Assembly: GCA_017999915.1 (NCBI GenBank)
Contig: JAGNKX010000002.1
Span: 248,001-312,000, forward strand
DNA from: Spirochaetota bacterium
GTDB lineage: Bacteria > Spirochaetota > UBA4802 > UBA5550
DNA length: 64,000 bases
Reading direction: 5' to 3'
Within the stretch, counting starts at the first letter, position 1, and every line of letters begins with the position of its first letter. Positions 9,775-17,989 of this stretch are shown here, piece after piece. A program made the position numbers and the translations under genes. The notes under the pieces are model-generated. The model had not been told where the DNA came from. It saw nothing but the letters and a program-made list of their open reading frames with translations, and searched no databases.

Positions 9775-11421
9775 ATGTTAGAATGTAAAATTTTATCAGA
9801 CAAAGCCTATGAGGAAATGGAAATAGTTATCGGGAAAGAGAATATTTCCCGGGAACCGTCCCTCCTGGATTCCTATGCCTGGCAGCCGGCGATCAACCTC
9901 GGCACCGAGCCGTGGATCCCGAGACCGGCGGCCGTTGTCCTTCCTCAGACCACAGAGGAAGTGCAGAGCATAGTCAGGATCTGCAACAAACACGGTATAA
10001 AATACAAGGCCCATTCGACCGGCTGGGCCGCGTGGGGCGGGCCGGGCGAACAGGGAGTTGTGCAGATAGATCTCAGGCGTATGAACCGCATAATCGAGAT
10101 CAATGAAAAGAACATGTACGCGGTTGTAGAGCCGTACGTGTGCTGCTCGCAGCTCCAGGCGGAGGCCATGAAGCACGGTCTTAACTGCCATATCATCGGC
10201 GCCGGGCCCAACACGTCGCAGCTTGCCAGCGTCACGTCGGCGTGGGGATACGGCTGGACGGGCCTCTATACGGGGTTCGGCGGCAGGAACCCGCTCGGAG
10301 TCGAGTGGGTCCTTCCCGGCGGCGATCTGCTCCACGTCGGCACTCCCGGCTCCGGCGCGGGATGGTTCTGCGGCGACGGCCCCGGGCCGAGCCTGCGGGG
10401 CGTCATGCGCGGCTGGGGCGGAACCACCGGCGGCCTGGGCGTCTTCACGAAAGTCGCCGTGAAGCTCTACCCCTGGCCCAGCGGTCCGCGGAAGCCGCGT
10501 TTTACAGGGATTCTCAGCGACATTTCCCCTGACTTCGAGCTGCCGAAGACTCACAAGGTCTACTTCCTGTTTTCCAAAAGCTACGAGGATTTCACCAATG
10601 TCGCTTACGCCATCGGCGACAGCGAGATAGGCTATATCCACTGCAAGGGCTCGGTGGGGGCCATGTTCGGACTCCTCGCGCCGAGGGCGCTGCGGATCCT
10701 CCTGGATACGCCGGGATTCCGCACGATCATAAAATCGTTCCAGCACATGACCCTCTTCGCCATTGCGGCCCAGACCGACGGGGAATTCGAATACCAGGAA
10801 AAGGTCATCAAGAAAATCATGGATGAAACCAACGGCATCCTCGTCGACGCGAGCTATCTCCCCTTCCACGGCTCCTTCTGGTGGGGACTGCACCGGTCCA
10901 TCTACCCGGCCATGGCCTTCCGGCCCGGCGGCGCCTTCATCACCAGCATGGGGAGCAGCGAGATGTACGAGTGCTGCGTGAAACAGGCCAAGATCGGCGA
11001 GCAGTTAAAGCAGCGATTCATCGATAACGGCACATTCATCGACGACATGGCCGACTGCACCTGGGGCGGCATATACGAGGGGACAAGCAACTGGGGTCAC
11101 CTGGAGGAGATCGGCATGTTTGACCGCCGGAAGCCGCAGACGGAAAAGCAGAGGTACGAATTTCTCTATGCCACCACGGACGCGACGATCAAGGATACGC
11201 TGGGCTTCGGCCTTTCATCCATGGAAAACCAGATGTACAAGTGGCTCGGCCCTATGATGTTCAACTATCATCTCTGGCAGGCGCGCATCAAAGAGGCCTT
11301 TGATCCGAATAACGCCTCCGACGGGTCACATTACGTTCCGCCCATCAAGGAGCTCGAAAAGGATATGGTGGGTTATAAACCTCCGGTCATACTGGGGGAC
11401 AGAGAGAGTCTAAAAAATTAA
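9775..11421 (+). CDS. FAD-linked oxidase, second of the operon
   Basis: 548 residues of the FAD_binding_4/PCMH class, clearly different from the first oxidase. Visible are AVVLPQTTEEVQSIVRIC, the flavin phosphate region STGWAAWGGPGEQGVVQ and the glycine-rich GWTGLYTGFGGRNPLG. A further block, RGWGGTTGGLGVFTKVAVK, is reminiscent of the vanillyl-alcohol oxidase/4-cresol dehydrogenase and alkyl-DHAP synthase groups. C-terminal cap residues include several Trp and Cys. AGGAG lies nine bases upstream of the start. Two unlike flavin oxidases with one Fe-S protein and an ETF in one operon is unusual. Either they act on successive intermediates or they form one multi-subunit enzyme. The substrate is unknown. 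Confidence 0.83.
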   Translation: MLECKILSDKAYEEMEIVIGKENISREPSLLDSYAWQPAINLGTEPWIPRPAAVVLPQTTEEVQSIVRICNKHGIKYKAHSTGWAAWGGPGEQGVVQIDLRRMNRIIEINEKNMYAVVEPYVCCSQLQAEAMKHGLNCHIIGAGPNTSQLASVTSAWGYGWTGLYTGFGGRNPLGVEWVLPGGDLLHVGTPGSGAGWFCGDGPGPSLRGVMRGWGGTTGGLGVFTKVAVKLYPWPSGPRKPRFTGILSDISPDFELPKTHKVYFLFSKSYEDFTNVAYAIGDSEIGYIHCKGSVGAMFGLLAPRALRILLDTPGFRTIIKSFQHMTLFAIAAQTDGEFEYQEKVIKKIMDETNGILVDASYLPFHGSFWWGLHRSIYPAMAFRPGGAFITSMGSSEMYECCVKQAKIGEQLKQRFIDNGTFIDDMADCTWGGIYEGTSNWGHLEEIGMFDRRKPQTEKQRYEFLYATTDATIKDTLGFGLSSMENQMYKWLGPMMFNYHLWQARIKEAFDPNNASDGSHYVPPIKELEKDMVGYKPPVILGDRESLKN

Positions 11422-11434
11422 AGAGGGGCTTGTC

Positions 11435-12424
11435 ATGAACAGCGGAAACGACATTCTGGTATATGCTGAATTAACCGGTAAGGCCGGGATAGACCAGGTT
11501 TCCCTCGAGTGCCTGGGCATCGGAAGGACCCTGGCCGATAAAACGGGCTGCAGGCTCACCGCAGTGCTCATCGGCAGCGAAATATCAGCCGCCGCCGACG
11601 AGCTGGCGCACTATCCCGTTGACGAGATTTTCACGGCCGATTCCCCGGCCTTGAAGCACTACATCCCGGAGCTGTATCAGCACGTGATGAAAAACCTTTT
11701 CTTAAAGATGAAACCGCGGGCGATCATTTTCGGCAACACCCTGGCCGGTCTCGACCTCGCCCCGCGGCTTTCCTTCGACCTGGGCGCGGGCCTGGTCACC
11801 GATTGTATCGCCCTGGCGTTCGAGAACGGGCGTCTGGTGCCGACCAAGCCGGTATACAGCGGCAATGTCATGGCCGAGTACCGGATCGAGTCTGACCTGG
11901 CCATCGTGACCGTCAGGGCCAGGTCGCAGGATCCGGCGGAGCGCCGAGAATCTGCGGCCGCCAAAATAGTGCCGGTACCGGAGCTGATCGTCGAAAGCGA
12001 CACCGTCGTCAAGGTCCTCGAAAGGGTCGTGGCCGAGAACGAAGGACCCCAGCTTGAGGACGCCGATATCATAGTCGCCGGCGGCCGCGGCATCGGGAGC
12101 AAGGAAGGCTTCCGGATCCTATCGGACCTGGCAAAGACGATCGGCGCCGTCGTCGGCGCCAGCAGGCCGCCCTGCGATCTTGGATGGGTGGATTCCAACG
12201 CGCAGGTCGGCCAGACCGGCGAGATCGTCCGTCCCTCGGTGTATTTCGCGGTGGGGATATCGGGATCGACGCAGCACATCGTCGGCATGTCGGGGTCCAG
12301 GACGATCATAGCCATCAACAAGGACGCCCAGGCGCCTATTTTCGACATCGCCGATTACGGGATCATCGGCAACTACGAGGAGATAATCCCGGCTTTCAGC
12401 CATGCAATAATAGCAAGTAACTGA
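11435..12424 (+). CDS. etfA: Electron transfer flavoprotein subunit alpha
   Basis: 329 residues, the usual length. The C-terminal FAD-binding domain shows the family signature: VVAGGRGIGSKEGF, then GASRPPCDLGWV, QVGQTGEIVRPSVYFAVGIS, GSTQHIVGMSGSRTIIAINK. EtfAB accepts electrons from dehydrogenases and hands them to an ETF:quinone oxidoreductase. All those partners are encoded in this operon. GAGGGG precedes the ATG. Confidence 0.95.
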   Translation: MNSGNDILVYAELTGKAGIDQVSLECLGIGRTLADKTGCRLTAVLIGSEISAAADELAHYPVDEIFTADSPALKHYIPELYQHVMKNLFLKMKPRAIIFGNTLAGLDLAPRLSFDLGAGLVTDCIALAFENGRLVPTKPVYSGNVMAEYRIESDLAIVTVRARSQDPAERRESAAAKIVPVPELIVESDTVVKVLERVVAENEGPQLEDADIIVAGGRGIGSKEGFRILSDLAKTIGAVVGASRPPCDLGWVDSNAQVGQTGEIVRPSVYFAVGISGSTQHIVGMSGSRTIIAINKDAQAPIFDIADYGIIGNYEEIIPAFSHAIIASN

Positions 12425-12436
12425 CGGAGTAGAGCC

Positions 12437-13237
12437 ATGCGCATAATTGTATGTATCAAACAGGTTCCCGATCCGGAAGGTCCGCCCTCCTCCTTCATCG
12501 TCAATGCCGATACTAACAGGGTGGAGCCGAAGGGGATACCGCCCGTACTTAGCATTTTTGACGAGAACGCCCTTGAAGCCGCCCTGAGGATCAAGGAGGC
12601 GGCAGGGGGTCAGTGCACAATTACCGTACTCTCGCTGGGCAAGAAAATATCCGACGCGGTCATGCAGAAGGCCCTGGCGGTCGGCGCCGACGAGCTTTTC
12701 AAGGTGGAAGACGAGTCGCTGGATCCCGCCGATTGCGACAGCTTCCGCACGGCTGACGCCATTGCCGCGGCCATAAAATCCATCGGTGAATATGATCTTA
12801 TACTCGTTGGGCGGCAGGCGGCGGACTGGAACGCGGGCCAGACCGGCATAGGAGTCGCCTGCATCCTGGGTCTTCCGGTCATAACCATGGCCCGAAAAAT
12901 CATAATCAACGACAACGGCGTCCGGGTCGAGCGGCTTATACCCGGCGGTTACGAAGTGGTACAATCGCCAATGCCTGCCGTTGTCATGGTGAGCAATGAA
13001 ATCGGCCAGCTGCGGTATCCCACCATGATCCAGAGAAGGGAGGCAAAGTCAAAGCCTATCACGCACTGGAACGCGGAGAAGATCGGTTTTAACGGCGAAG
13101 CGGCCAACAGGGTCGTCATCCGAAAACTATACGAGCCGGAGGTAAAAAAGAGAAGATGCTCCGTTATCGAAGGCGAGTCCCTGGAAGAGGCAGGCAAGAA
13201 ACTGGCGGAGCGTCTCAAGGCGGACAAGATCATTTAG
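12437..13237 (+). CDS. etfB: Electron transfer flavoprotein subunit beta
   Basis: 266 residues with the EtfB start MRIIVCIKQVPDP and the nucleotide-binding segment LILVGRQAADWNAGQTG, followed by GLPVITMARKI. GGAG precedes the ATG, 12 bases after etfA. Whether the nucleotide site holds AMP (ordinary ETF) or NAD (bifurcating type) cannot be settled by eye. The presence of a quinone-linked partner favours the ordinary route. Confidence 0.95.
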   Translation: MRIIVCIKQVPDPEGPPSSFIVNADTNRVEPKGIPPVLSIFDENALEAALRIKEAAGGQCTITVLSLGKKISDAVMQKALAVGADELFKVEDESLDPADCDSFRTADAIAAAIKSIGEYDLILVGRQAADWNAGQTGIGVACILGLPVITMARKIIINDNGVRVERLIPGGYEVVQSPMPAVVMVSNEIGQLRYPTMIQRREAKSKPITHWNAEKIGFNGEAANRVVIRKLYEPEVKKRRCSVIEGESLEEAGKKLAERLKADKII

Positions 13238-13282
13238 CGCAGCAGCAGTGACATATAGCGGTAGAATTATCATCAGTGAATC

Positions 13283-13393
13283 AGACATGTTTTATAAGTG
13301 AATCATGACGGCAGGCTTCGCTCATGATTTACTGTATTTATGGAGGAGCGTCCGGCCGGACGGTTCTTGCATGATCGCTTATAAAGCATGTCT
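13283..13393 (+). ncRNA. Three-stem inverted-repeat element inside the operon
   Basis: The 184-base gap between etfB and the FixC-like gene holds nested symmetry. Outer arms AGACATGTTTTATAAG (13283-13298) and CTTATAAAGCATGTCT (13378-13393) match at 15 of 16 positions. Inside are AATCATGA / TCATGATT (13301-13308 with 13322-13329) and the perfect palindrome CGTCCGGCCGGACG (13349-13362). As RNA this folds into a three-way junction ending 28 bases before the next ATG. It could be a processing or attenuation element, a riboswitch-like leader, or a small palindromic mobile insertion. None of these is established. Confidence 0.55.
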
Positions 13394-13421
13394 TAAAATA
13401 AAACAGGAAGGATGCGCAACT

Positions 13422-14891
13422 ATGGCACACTACAACATTGCAATCGTAGGTGGAGGGCCCGGGGGCTCCTATGCCGCGAAAACGGCGGCGGAGAACGGGT
13501 TGAAAGCGATTTTTTTTGAAAGGGGAAAGGTCCCCGGAGATAAAAACGCCTCAGGGTGCGGCCTCGGACAGAGGTGGTGGAGGGATTTCCCCGCCATGAT
13601 GGATAAGATATCCTTACTACCTTCGTTCCGGGAAATAACCCATTGCGCCTTTGTCATAACCGATGTCGATGACCGGCACATCACCACCATTGTCACGGGG
13701 CGAAACGCACGGCCGGAAGGGCGTATCATGTACAAGGGCAAGGGGCGAGCCTGGACCGGAGCGAGCATATACCGGTCGGACCTGGACAAGTTTCTCGCCG
13801 ATACCGCCTGCGCCGCCGGGGCGGAGCTCCGAACGTCGACTCTGGTCACGGACCTGATCATGGAAAACGGACAGGTCAAGGGAGTGATCACGGATAAGGG
13901 CGAGAAGATCACGGCGGATGTCGTCATCGGGGCGGACGGCGCCCACTCGATGGTGGCGATCAAATCCGGGATACGCAAGCGGTGGAAAAAGAACGAGGTG
14001 ACCCTGGTGCCCCAGGTCGATTTTTCCTGCAATGAATCGAAGATGGACGATATCATCGGCGCCGCCGAGTGGGTCTGGTTCGGGCCCTACTGCGGGGCTT
14101 ACCAGGTCAATTTCAGGGACGGCTTCCACCTCGGCGCGGGGCAATGGCTTGACATATACAATGAAAAGCCGGTCGAGCTTCTTAAAAAAGTCCTGAAGAT
14201 ACCGCAGTTCCAGAAGATGTGCCGCTCCGTCGACGCCGAGCTGCGCGAGTTCCAGGTGCACCTACTTCCCTGGATGCCGCAGCCGGGCACCAAGACATAC
14301 GGGAACGGCGTAATCCTGATAGGCGATGCCGGCGGGTTCCCCTGCCCCCTGGAAGGCGAAGGCGTGTGGCATGCCTGCTGGACCGGCAAGATAGCGGTCG
14401 AGACGATCGCAACCGCACTCAGCAAGGGAGACGTTTCCGCAAAGGGCCTCGGCGATTACGAGCGCAGATGGAAGGATTCCCCGGTGGGCCGGGAATTCGA
14501 ATACGGCCATGAATTCGTGAATTTCTGGCGGAACAGCGCCTTCGACCCGGAATTCATGAAAAAAATCGTCGTTCTTCTCGGCGAATTGCAGACCCTCAAC
14601 GGGCCGAGCATCGTGTTCGACTGGAGCGACGACCACATGACCACGATCAACGAGCACCTGGGATACTTCCTGGACGCCCTCGCGGACCCGCAGGTCAGGG
14701 CCTTCGGGCGTAATTACCTGACGCCCATGGGAAGGGGCATCACCAGGGAGAACATGGAAAAAATCGCGAGCATGCTCGCCCCGGCCATCGCCAGCAAGAT
14801 AAAGATACTGCCGGAGAAAATGATCCGGAACATGCTTGTAAAAAAACTGTGCAAGAACCGGGTCTCCGGCGTCGATCGGCTCGCTAATTAA
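13422..14891 (+). CDS. fixC: FixC-like ETF:quinone oxidoreductase / geranylgeranyl-reductase-type flavoprotein
   Basis: 489 residues. It starts with a Rossmann FAD motif (IVGGGPGGSYAAKTAAENG, acidic residue in FFERG). Further FAD contacts are VIGADGAHSMVA and LIGDAGGFPCPLEGEG. The family joins FixC-type ETF dehydrogenases and GGR-type reductases. With etfAB upstream and a FixX-like ferredoxin 16 bases downstream, quinone reduction from ETF is the best reading. The frame is open 39 codons further upstream. I chose the ATG at 13422 because GGAAGG precedes it and the conserved AHYNIAIVGGG starts there. The C-terminal ~90 residues look helical and could sit on the membrane. Confidence 0.85.
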   Translation: MAHYNIAIVGGGPGGSYAAKTAAENGLKAIFFERGKVPGDKNASGCGLGQRWWRDFPAMMDKISLLPSFREITHCAFVITDVDDRHITTIVTGRNARPEGRIMYKGKGRAWTGASIYRSDLDKFLADTACAAGAELRTSTLVTDLIMENGQVKGVITDKGEKITADVVIGADGAHSMVAIKSGIRKRWKKNEVTLVPQVDFSCNESKMDDIIGAAEWVWFGPYCGAYQVNFRDGFHLGAGQWLDIYNEKPVELLKKVLKIPQFQKMCRSVDAELREFQVHLLPWMPQPGTKTYGNGVILIGDAGGFPCPLEGEGVWHACWTGKIAVETIATALSKGDVSAKGLGDYERRWKDSPVGREFEYGHEFVNFWRNSAFDPEFMKKIVVLLGELQTLNGPSIVFDWSDDHMTTINEHLGYFLDALADPQVRAFGRNYLTPMGRGITRENMEKIASMLAPAIASKIKILPEKMIRNMLVKKLCKNRVSGVDRLAN

Positions 14892-14907
14892 TGAGGGAGG
14901 AACTACC

Positions 14908-15213
14908 ATGAGCGGTACCAACAATTTTGATGTATCCAATTTTGTCGCCCAGAAATACGTGTCACGGGTCGCCAACGCAGACACGGGGGATTTCATAACA
15001 TACGACGAGTCCAAATGCAACGGCTGCGGCCAGTGCAACCTGATCTGCGCTGCGAACATATGGGCCGTGCCGAAAGACAAGAAGACCAAGCTTTCGCCGA
15101 AGTATCGGGAGCTCTGCTACGAATGCGCCGCGTGCTATGCCGTGTGCGAGCAGGACGCGATCGGATTCAAGTACCCCAAGGGGGGCACCGGCATCGTCAT
15201 CAAGTACGGATAG
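14908..15213 (+). CDS. fixX: FixX-like ferredoxin
   Basis: 101 residues with two 4Fe-4S motifs: CNGCGQCNLICAANIW and CYECAACYAVCEQDAIGF. It ends in GGTGIVIKYG, close to the FixX C-terminus. It probably supplies the Fe-S centre that the fused eukaryotic ETF-QO carries in its own chain. GGGAGG lies nine bases upstream of the ATG. It is co-transcribed with the FixC-like gene. Confidence 0.88.
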   Translation: MSGTNNFDVSNFVAQKYVSRVANADTGDFITYDESKCNGCGQCNLICAANIWAVPKDKKTKLSPKYRELCYECAACYAVCEQDAIGFKYPKGGTGIVIKYG

Positions 15214-15263
15214 AGCTGTCCCATCCAAAAAATTCATCGAGTATAACATATGGAGGATATTAA

Positions 15264-15881
15264 ATGAACAATAAACACTATATCGCCATAGCCATGGCTC
15301 TGGCATTCCTCGGGCCGCTTCCGCTATTTTCCGACGGCCCGTGGAAGGTGAAAAAAAACAGGAATGGCATAACCGTCGAGACAAGGAAAGCGGATGGGTA
15401 TGACGTCGATGAGTTCAAGGCATCCGCCACACTTGACATGCCCTTTGACAAGGCGGTCGAGATCCTGAGAGACGTGCCGAATTACACGCAGTGGATGTAT
15501 AAATTACTGGTCTCCAAAACAGTAAGCGAAACATCGCCGCAGTCGAAAGTCGTCTATATGAAGCTCGACCTGCCATGGCCGGCCAGGGACAGGGACATGT
15601 ATGTGCGGACCACGGAAACCCTGGACGAGAAAAAAGGATTTTTCGAAAGCAGCAGCGTCGGAGTGGACGGATATCCTCAATCCGAATGCATACGCATGAA
15701 GAGGGTAACGATCACCTGGACCCTGACAGGCGTCGGGTCCGATAAAAGCAAGACCCATGTGGTATATTCAAGCAAGGGGGATCCCTCGGGAAAGCTGCCC
15801 GCCTGGATATGCAACCTGGGTAGCGTGGACGGTCCATATGAAAATTTATCGAACCTCAAGTTCAAGTACAGAAAGAATTGA
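15264..15881 (+). CDS. Exported START-domain (SRPBCC) lipid-binding protein
   Basis: 205 residues. It has an N-terminal signal peptide (about 1-23, cleavage near PLFSDG) followed by a START/Bet v1-like domain. Diagnostic segments are WKVKKNRNGITVETR, VEILRDVPNYTQWM, PWPARDRDMYVR and a C-terminal helix ending ENLSNLKFKYR. START domains bind hydrophobic ligands such as sterols or lipids in a closed pocket. As last gene of the operon, with GGAGG upstream, it suggests that the pathway substrate is a lipid or other hydrophobic compound delivered across the periplasm. That is inference from context. Confidence 0.85.
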   Translation: MNNKHYIAIAMALAFLGPLPLFSDGPWKVKKNRNGITVETRKADGYDVDEFKASATLDMPFDKAVEILRDVPNYTQWMYKLLVSKTVSETSPQSKVVYMKLDLPWPARDRDMYVRTTETLDEKKGFFESSSVGVDGYPQSECIRMKRVTITWTLTGVGSDKSKTHVVYSSKGDPSGKLPAWICNLGSVDGPYENLSNLKFKYRKN

Positions 15882-15972
15882 GGCGGCATTAAAAGAAACC
15901 ATGAATATGCCCGGGAGGATATGATAAAAGTATAAATATTTTTTATCAAGGTCTGATGCAGCGTGCTTCTGT

Positions 15973-16010
15973 CCCGCAGATCCGGTTCACAGGGTTTGCG
16001 GGTTTTTTTT
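15973..16010 (+). terminator. Intrinsic terminator of the redox operon
   Basis: Stem CCCGCA / TGCGGG (15973-15978 with 15997-16002) followed by eight T. The 18-base loop may pair further inside. It lies 92 bases past the START-domain gene. Confidence 0.65.
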
Positions 16011-16108
16011 GAAGAACTTTTTCATGGTACTTGTGCGTCGGCCAGTGATCCATCCGGCAATCCACGGCGCGCCGGCCCATAAAGCCGCCGAAAAGAAGGG
16101 GGAGTCCG

Positions 16109-17452
16109 TCAATCCTGCACATTTATATAATTGAGCATGCTGTGGAGGAAAATTCCCATATTCTCGGAGAAGACATCCTTGGAACAGTTGATGAATCCGC
16201 CGAAGAGCATGAATATCGAATAACTGACCGTGGTGAGAATTATCTCCGCCGTTATCAGGGGATCGAAGCCCTGGCAGGCGTCATCCTGCTGCTGCTCCGT
16301 TATCTTTTCCTGTATGGGCTTGCTGAACTGGACAAACATCTGTTCATAGAACTTGCTCAGCTTTTCGCTGTAAAAAACGCCCTGCAGCAGGGTCCAGCTG
16401 AAGGAGGAGTATTTGTCGAAAATATTGACGATGATCGAGCTGATGCGGATCAGCTCGTCCATTGAGGTCACGTCCAGGTTTGCCGCGATAAAATCGACGA
16501 TACTGGTCTGGTCGCGGTTCTGGTAAAACATATCGAACATGATGGCCTCGATGATATCGTCCTTATCGGTGAAATACTGGTAAAAGGTGCCCCTGCTGTA
16601 TCCCGCCTTCTGGGCGATATCGGCTATTTTCGTATCGAAGTATCCGTACCGTGAGAATTCCTCTTTCGCCATGTTGATGAGATCCCGCTTTGTCTTTAAC
16701 AGCGCCGCTTTCCTGATTTCCGATTTCCTTCTCCGCACATGCAGGGCCTTTTCGTCAAAATTCAATACCGAGAAAAGTATCAGCGATATATGCCTGGAAA
16801 GGGCATCCGGTGCGCAATGTATGATCCCTATGGAGTATATGAATATTGAAAGGAAAAACAGGATCGACAGGATCTGCGCCAGTATCATCGGATCCATGCG
16901 GGAAACGATCCCATGAACCCGCTTCTCCTTGATCCGCTCTGAAAAAACGTCCCTGATAGTATAGGATATCCTGGCGAATAGATTGAAAAGATCCTTGTTG
17001 TGAACCATTCCCTGCACAAAGGCTTTGAACAGGCCGGCAGATTCCAGGATGACCGATACGATGAGCCGCAGGTCCCTGTCAAAATACTCATAATTTTTCG
17101 GGCTCAGGAACGCGTGATTGTTTTTATCGTTGACGATCGCTGAAATCTTCTCTTCTATCTGGCCGATGAGAATTGAAAGAATGCTCTGCTTGTTTTTATA
17201 ATACAGGTAAAAGGTCCCATGGCTGACGCCGGCCCTTTTTGTAATGGAATCAACGCTCGTGTTGAAATAGCCATTTTGATTGAATTCAACAATGGCCGCA
17301 TCCAGCAGAATGTCCTTTTTTTGCGCCGATGGTATTTGTTGTATTAATTCCTTTTCCACTGCCCCACCATATGCGTCAGGCCCCTTGAGCAGCCACTTTT
17401 GCCTCCATGCACCCCATCGACAGAGGACAATGGCTCCTGTTGAACTTTCCAT
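16109..17452 (-). CDS. Regulator made of two fused TetR/AcrR units
   Basis: 447 residues containing two complete TetR-type helix-turn-helix domains. The first is at about 45-90 (DILLDAAIVEFNQNGYF, SITKRAGVSHGTFYLYY) and the second at about 254-300 (KRDLINMAKEEFSRYGYF, IAQKAGYSRGTFYQYF). Each is followed by its own ~150-residue helical ligand/dimer domain. Ordinary TetR proteins have one copy and ~200 residues, so this is an internal duplication acting like a covalent dimer. The ATG at 17452 lacks a ribosome site. A GTG at 17359 follows GGTGGGG and may be the true start. It lies between the redox operon and the giant lipoprotein gene, whose promoters share one motif, and is the likely regulator of both. 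Confidence 0.85.
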   Translation of the reverse strand: MESSTGAIVLCRWGAWRQKWLLKGPDAYGGAVEKELIQQIPSAQKKDILLDAAIVEFNQNGYFNTSVDSITKRAGVSHGTFYLYYKNKQSILSILIGQIEEKISAIVNDKNNHAFLSPKNYEYFDRDLRLIVSVILESAGLFKAFVQGMVHNKDLFNLFARISYTIRDVFSERIKEKRVHGIVSRMDPMILAQILSILFFLSIFIYSIGIIHCAPDALSRHISLILFSVLNFDEKALHVRRRKSEIRKAALLKTKRDLINMAKEEFSRYGYFDTKIADIAQKAGYSRGTFYQYFTDKDDIIEAIMFDMFYQNRDQTSIVDFIAANLDVTSMDELIRISSIIVNIFDKYSSFSWTLLQGVFYSEKLSKFYEQMFVQFSKPIQEKITEQQQDDACQGFDPLITAEIILTTVSYSIFMLFGGFINCSKDVFSENMGIFLHSMLNYINVQD

Positions 17453-17989
17453 TATATATATCTGCTGATCAAGTTATAAACTTTCTTGACTGTTAAAAAA
17501 AAGATTGTTATATTGTATTACAAAAATAAAAAGATATTTTTTAAAGCCTGCCCGTAATATAACTCGACTAAAAAATGACGAACTGTTTAATGAATCAATA
17601 ATTTTGCCCTTTTAGTATATATTAATTTATTGATTATTGTCCAGTTTATTTGAATTTTTTTATAAGTTTTTGAATATTTATTATTAATTTCCTTGACTTT
17701 GTCTATAAATATGGTACTTTGAATAATGACATCATGTCTAATAATTTTCTAAGTTCCCCTTGTTTCATTATCTAGTTTCGTTCATTTTCTCAGTTTCTTT
17801 TCCTGAATCATTGCATCTCAAGACTTTCTCTCAGGCAATAATTTTACTTTATGCATAGAGTTTTTAGTAAAATTAAAATAAACAAAGAAATACAAACGAG
17901 AATATTAAATTTTACCAGCTGGACGGTTTGTTTTTTTGGATCGCAATCAATGCGACTAAAATTTTTCTCACGCAGATGTGGGAGGGTAT
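17453..17989. other. AT-rich divergent control region
   Basis: No gene is visible in about 530 bases. It should contain the promoters of the tandem TetR gene (minus) and the giant lipoprotein gene (plus). The plus promoter is described separately. The rest is low-GC DNA with T and A tracts, resembling 5986-6539. Confidence 0.6.
17693..17740 (+). promoter_or_regulatory. Promoter matching that of the redox operon
   Basis: TTGACT (17693-17698), 16 bases, TACTTT (17715-17720), then AATAATGACATCATGT (17722-17737) one base later. The redox operon promoter at 6274 has the same boxes, spacer length and downstream motif, with eight extra bases between the -10 and the motif. Within the motif, ATGACATCAT is a short palindrome. 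The resulting leader to the ATG at 17990 would be about 260 bases, which is long. Confidence 0.62.

Noticed and set aside
9821-9834. ATAGTTATCGGG resembling the array core at the start of the second FAD oxidase gene
   Set aside because: Only 11 bases match and the left arm is lost. It lies in normal coding sequence and is expected by chance.
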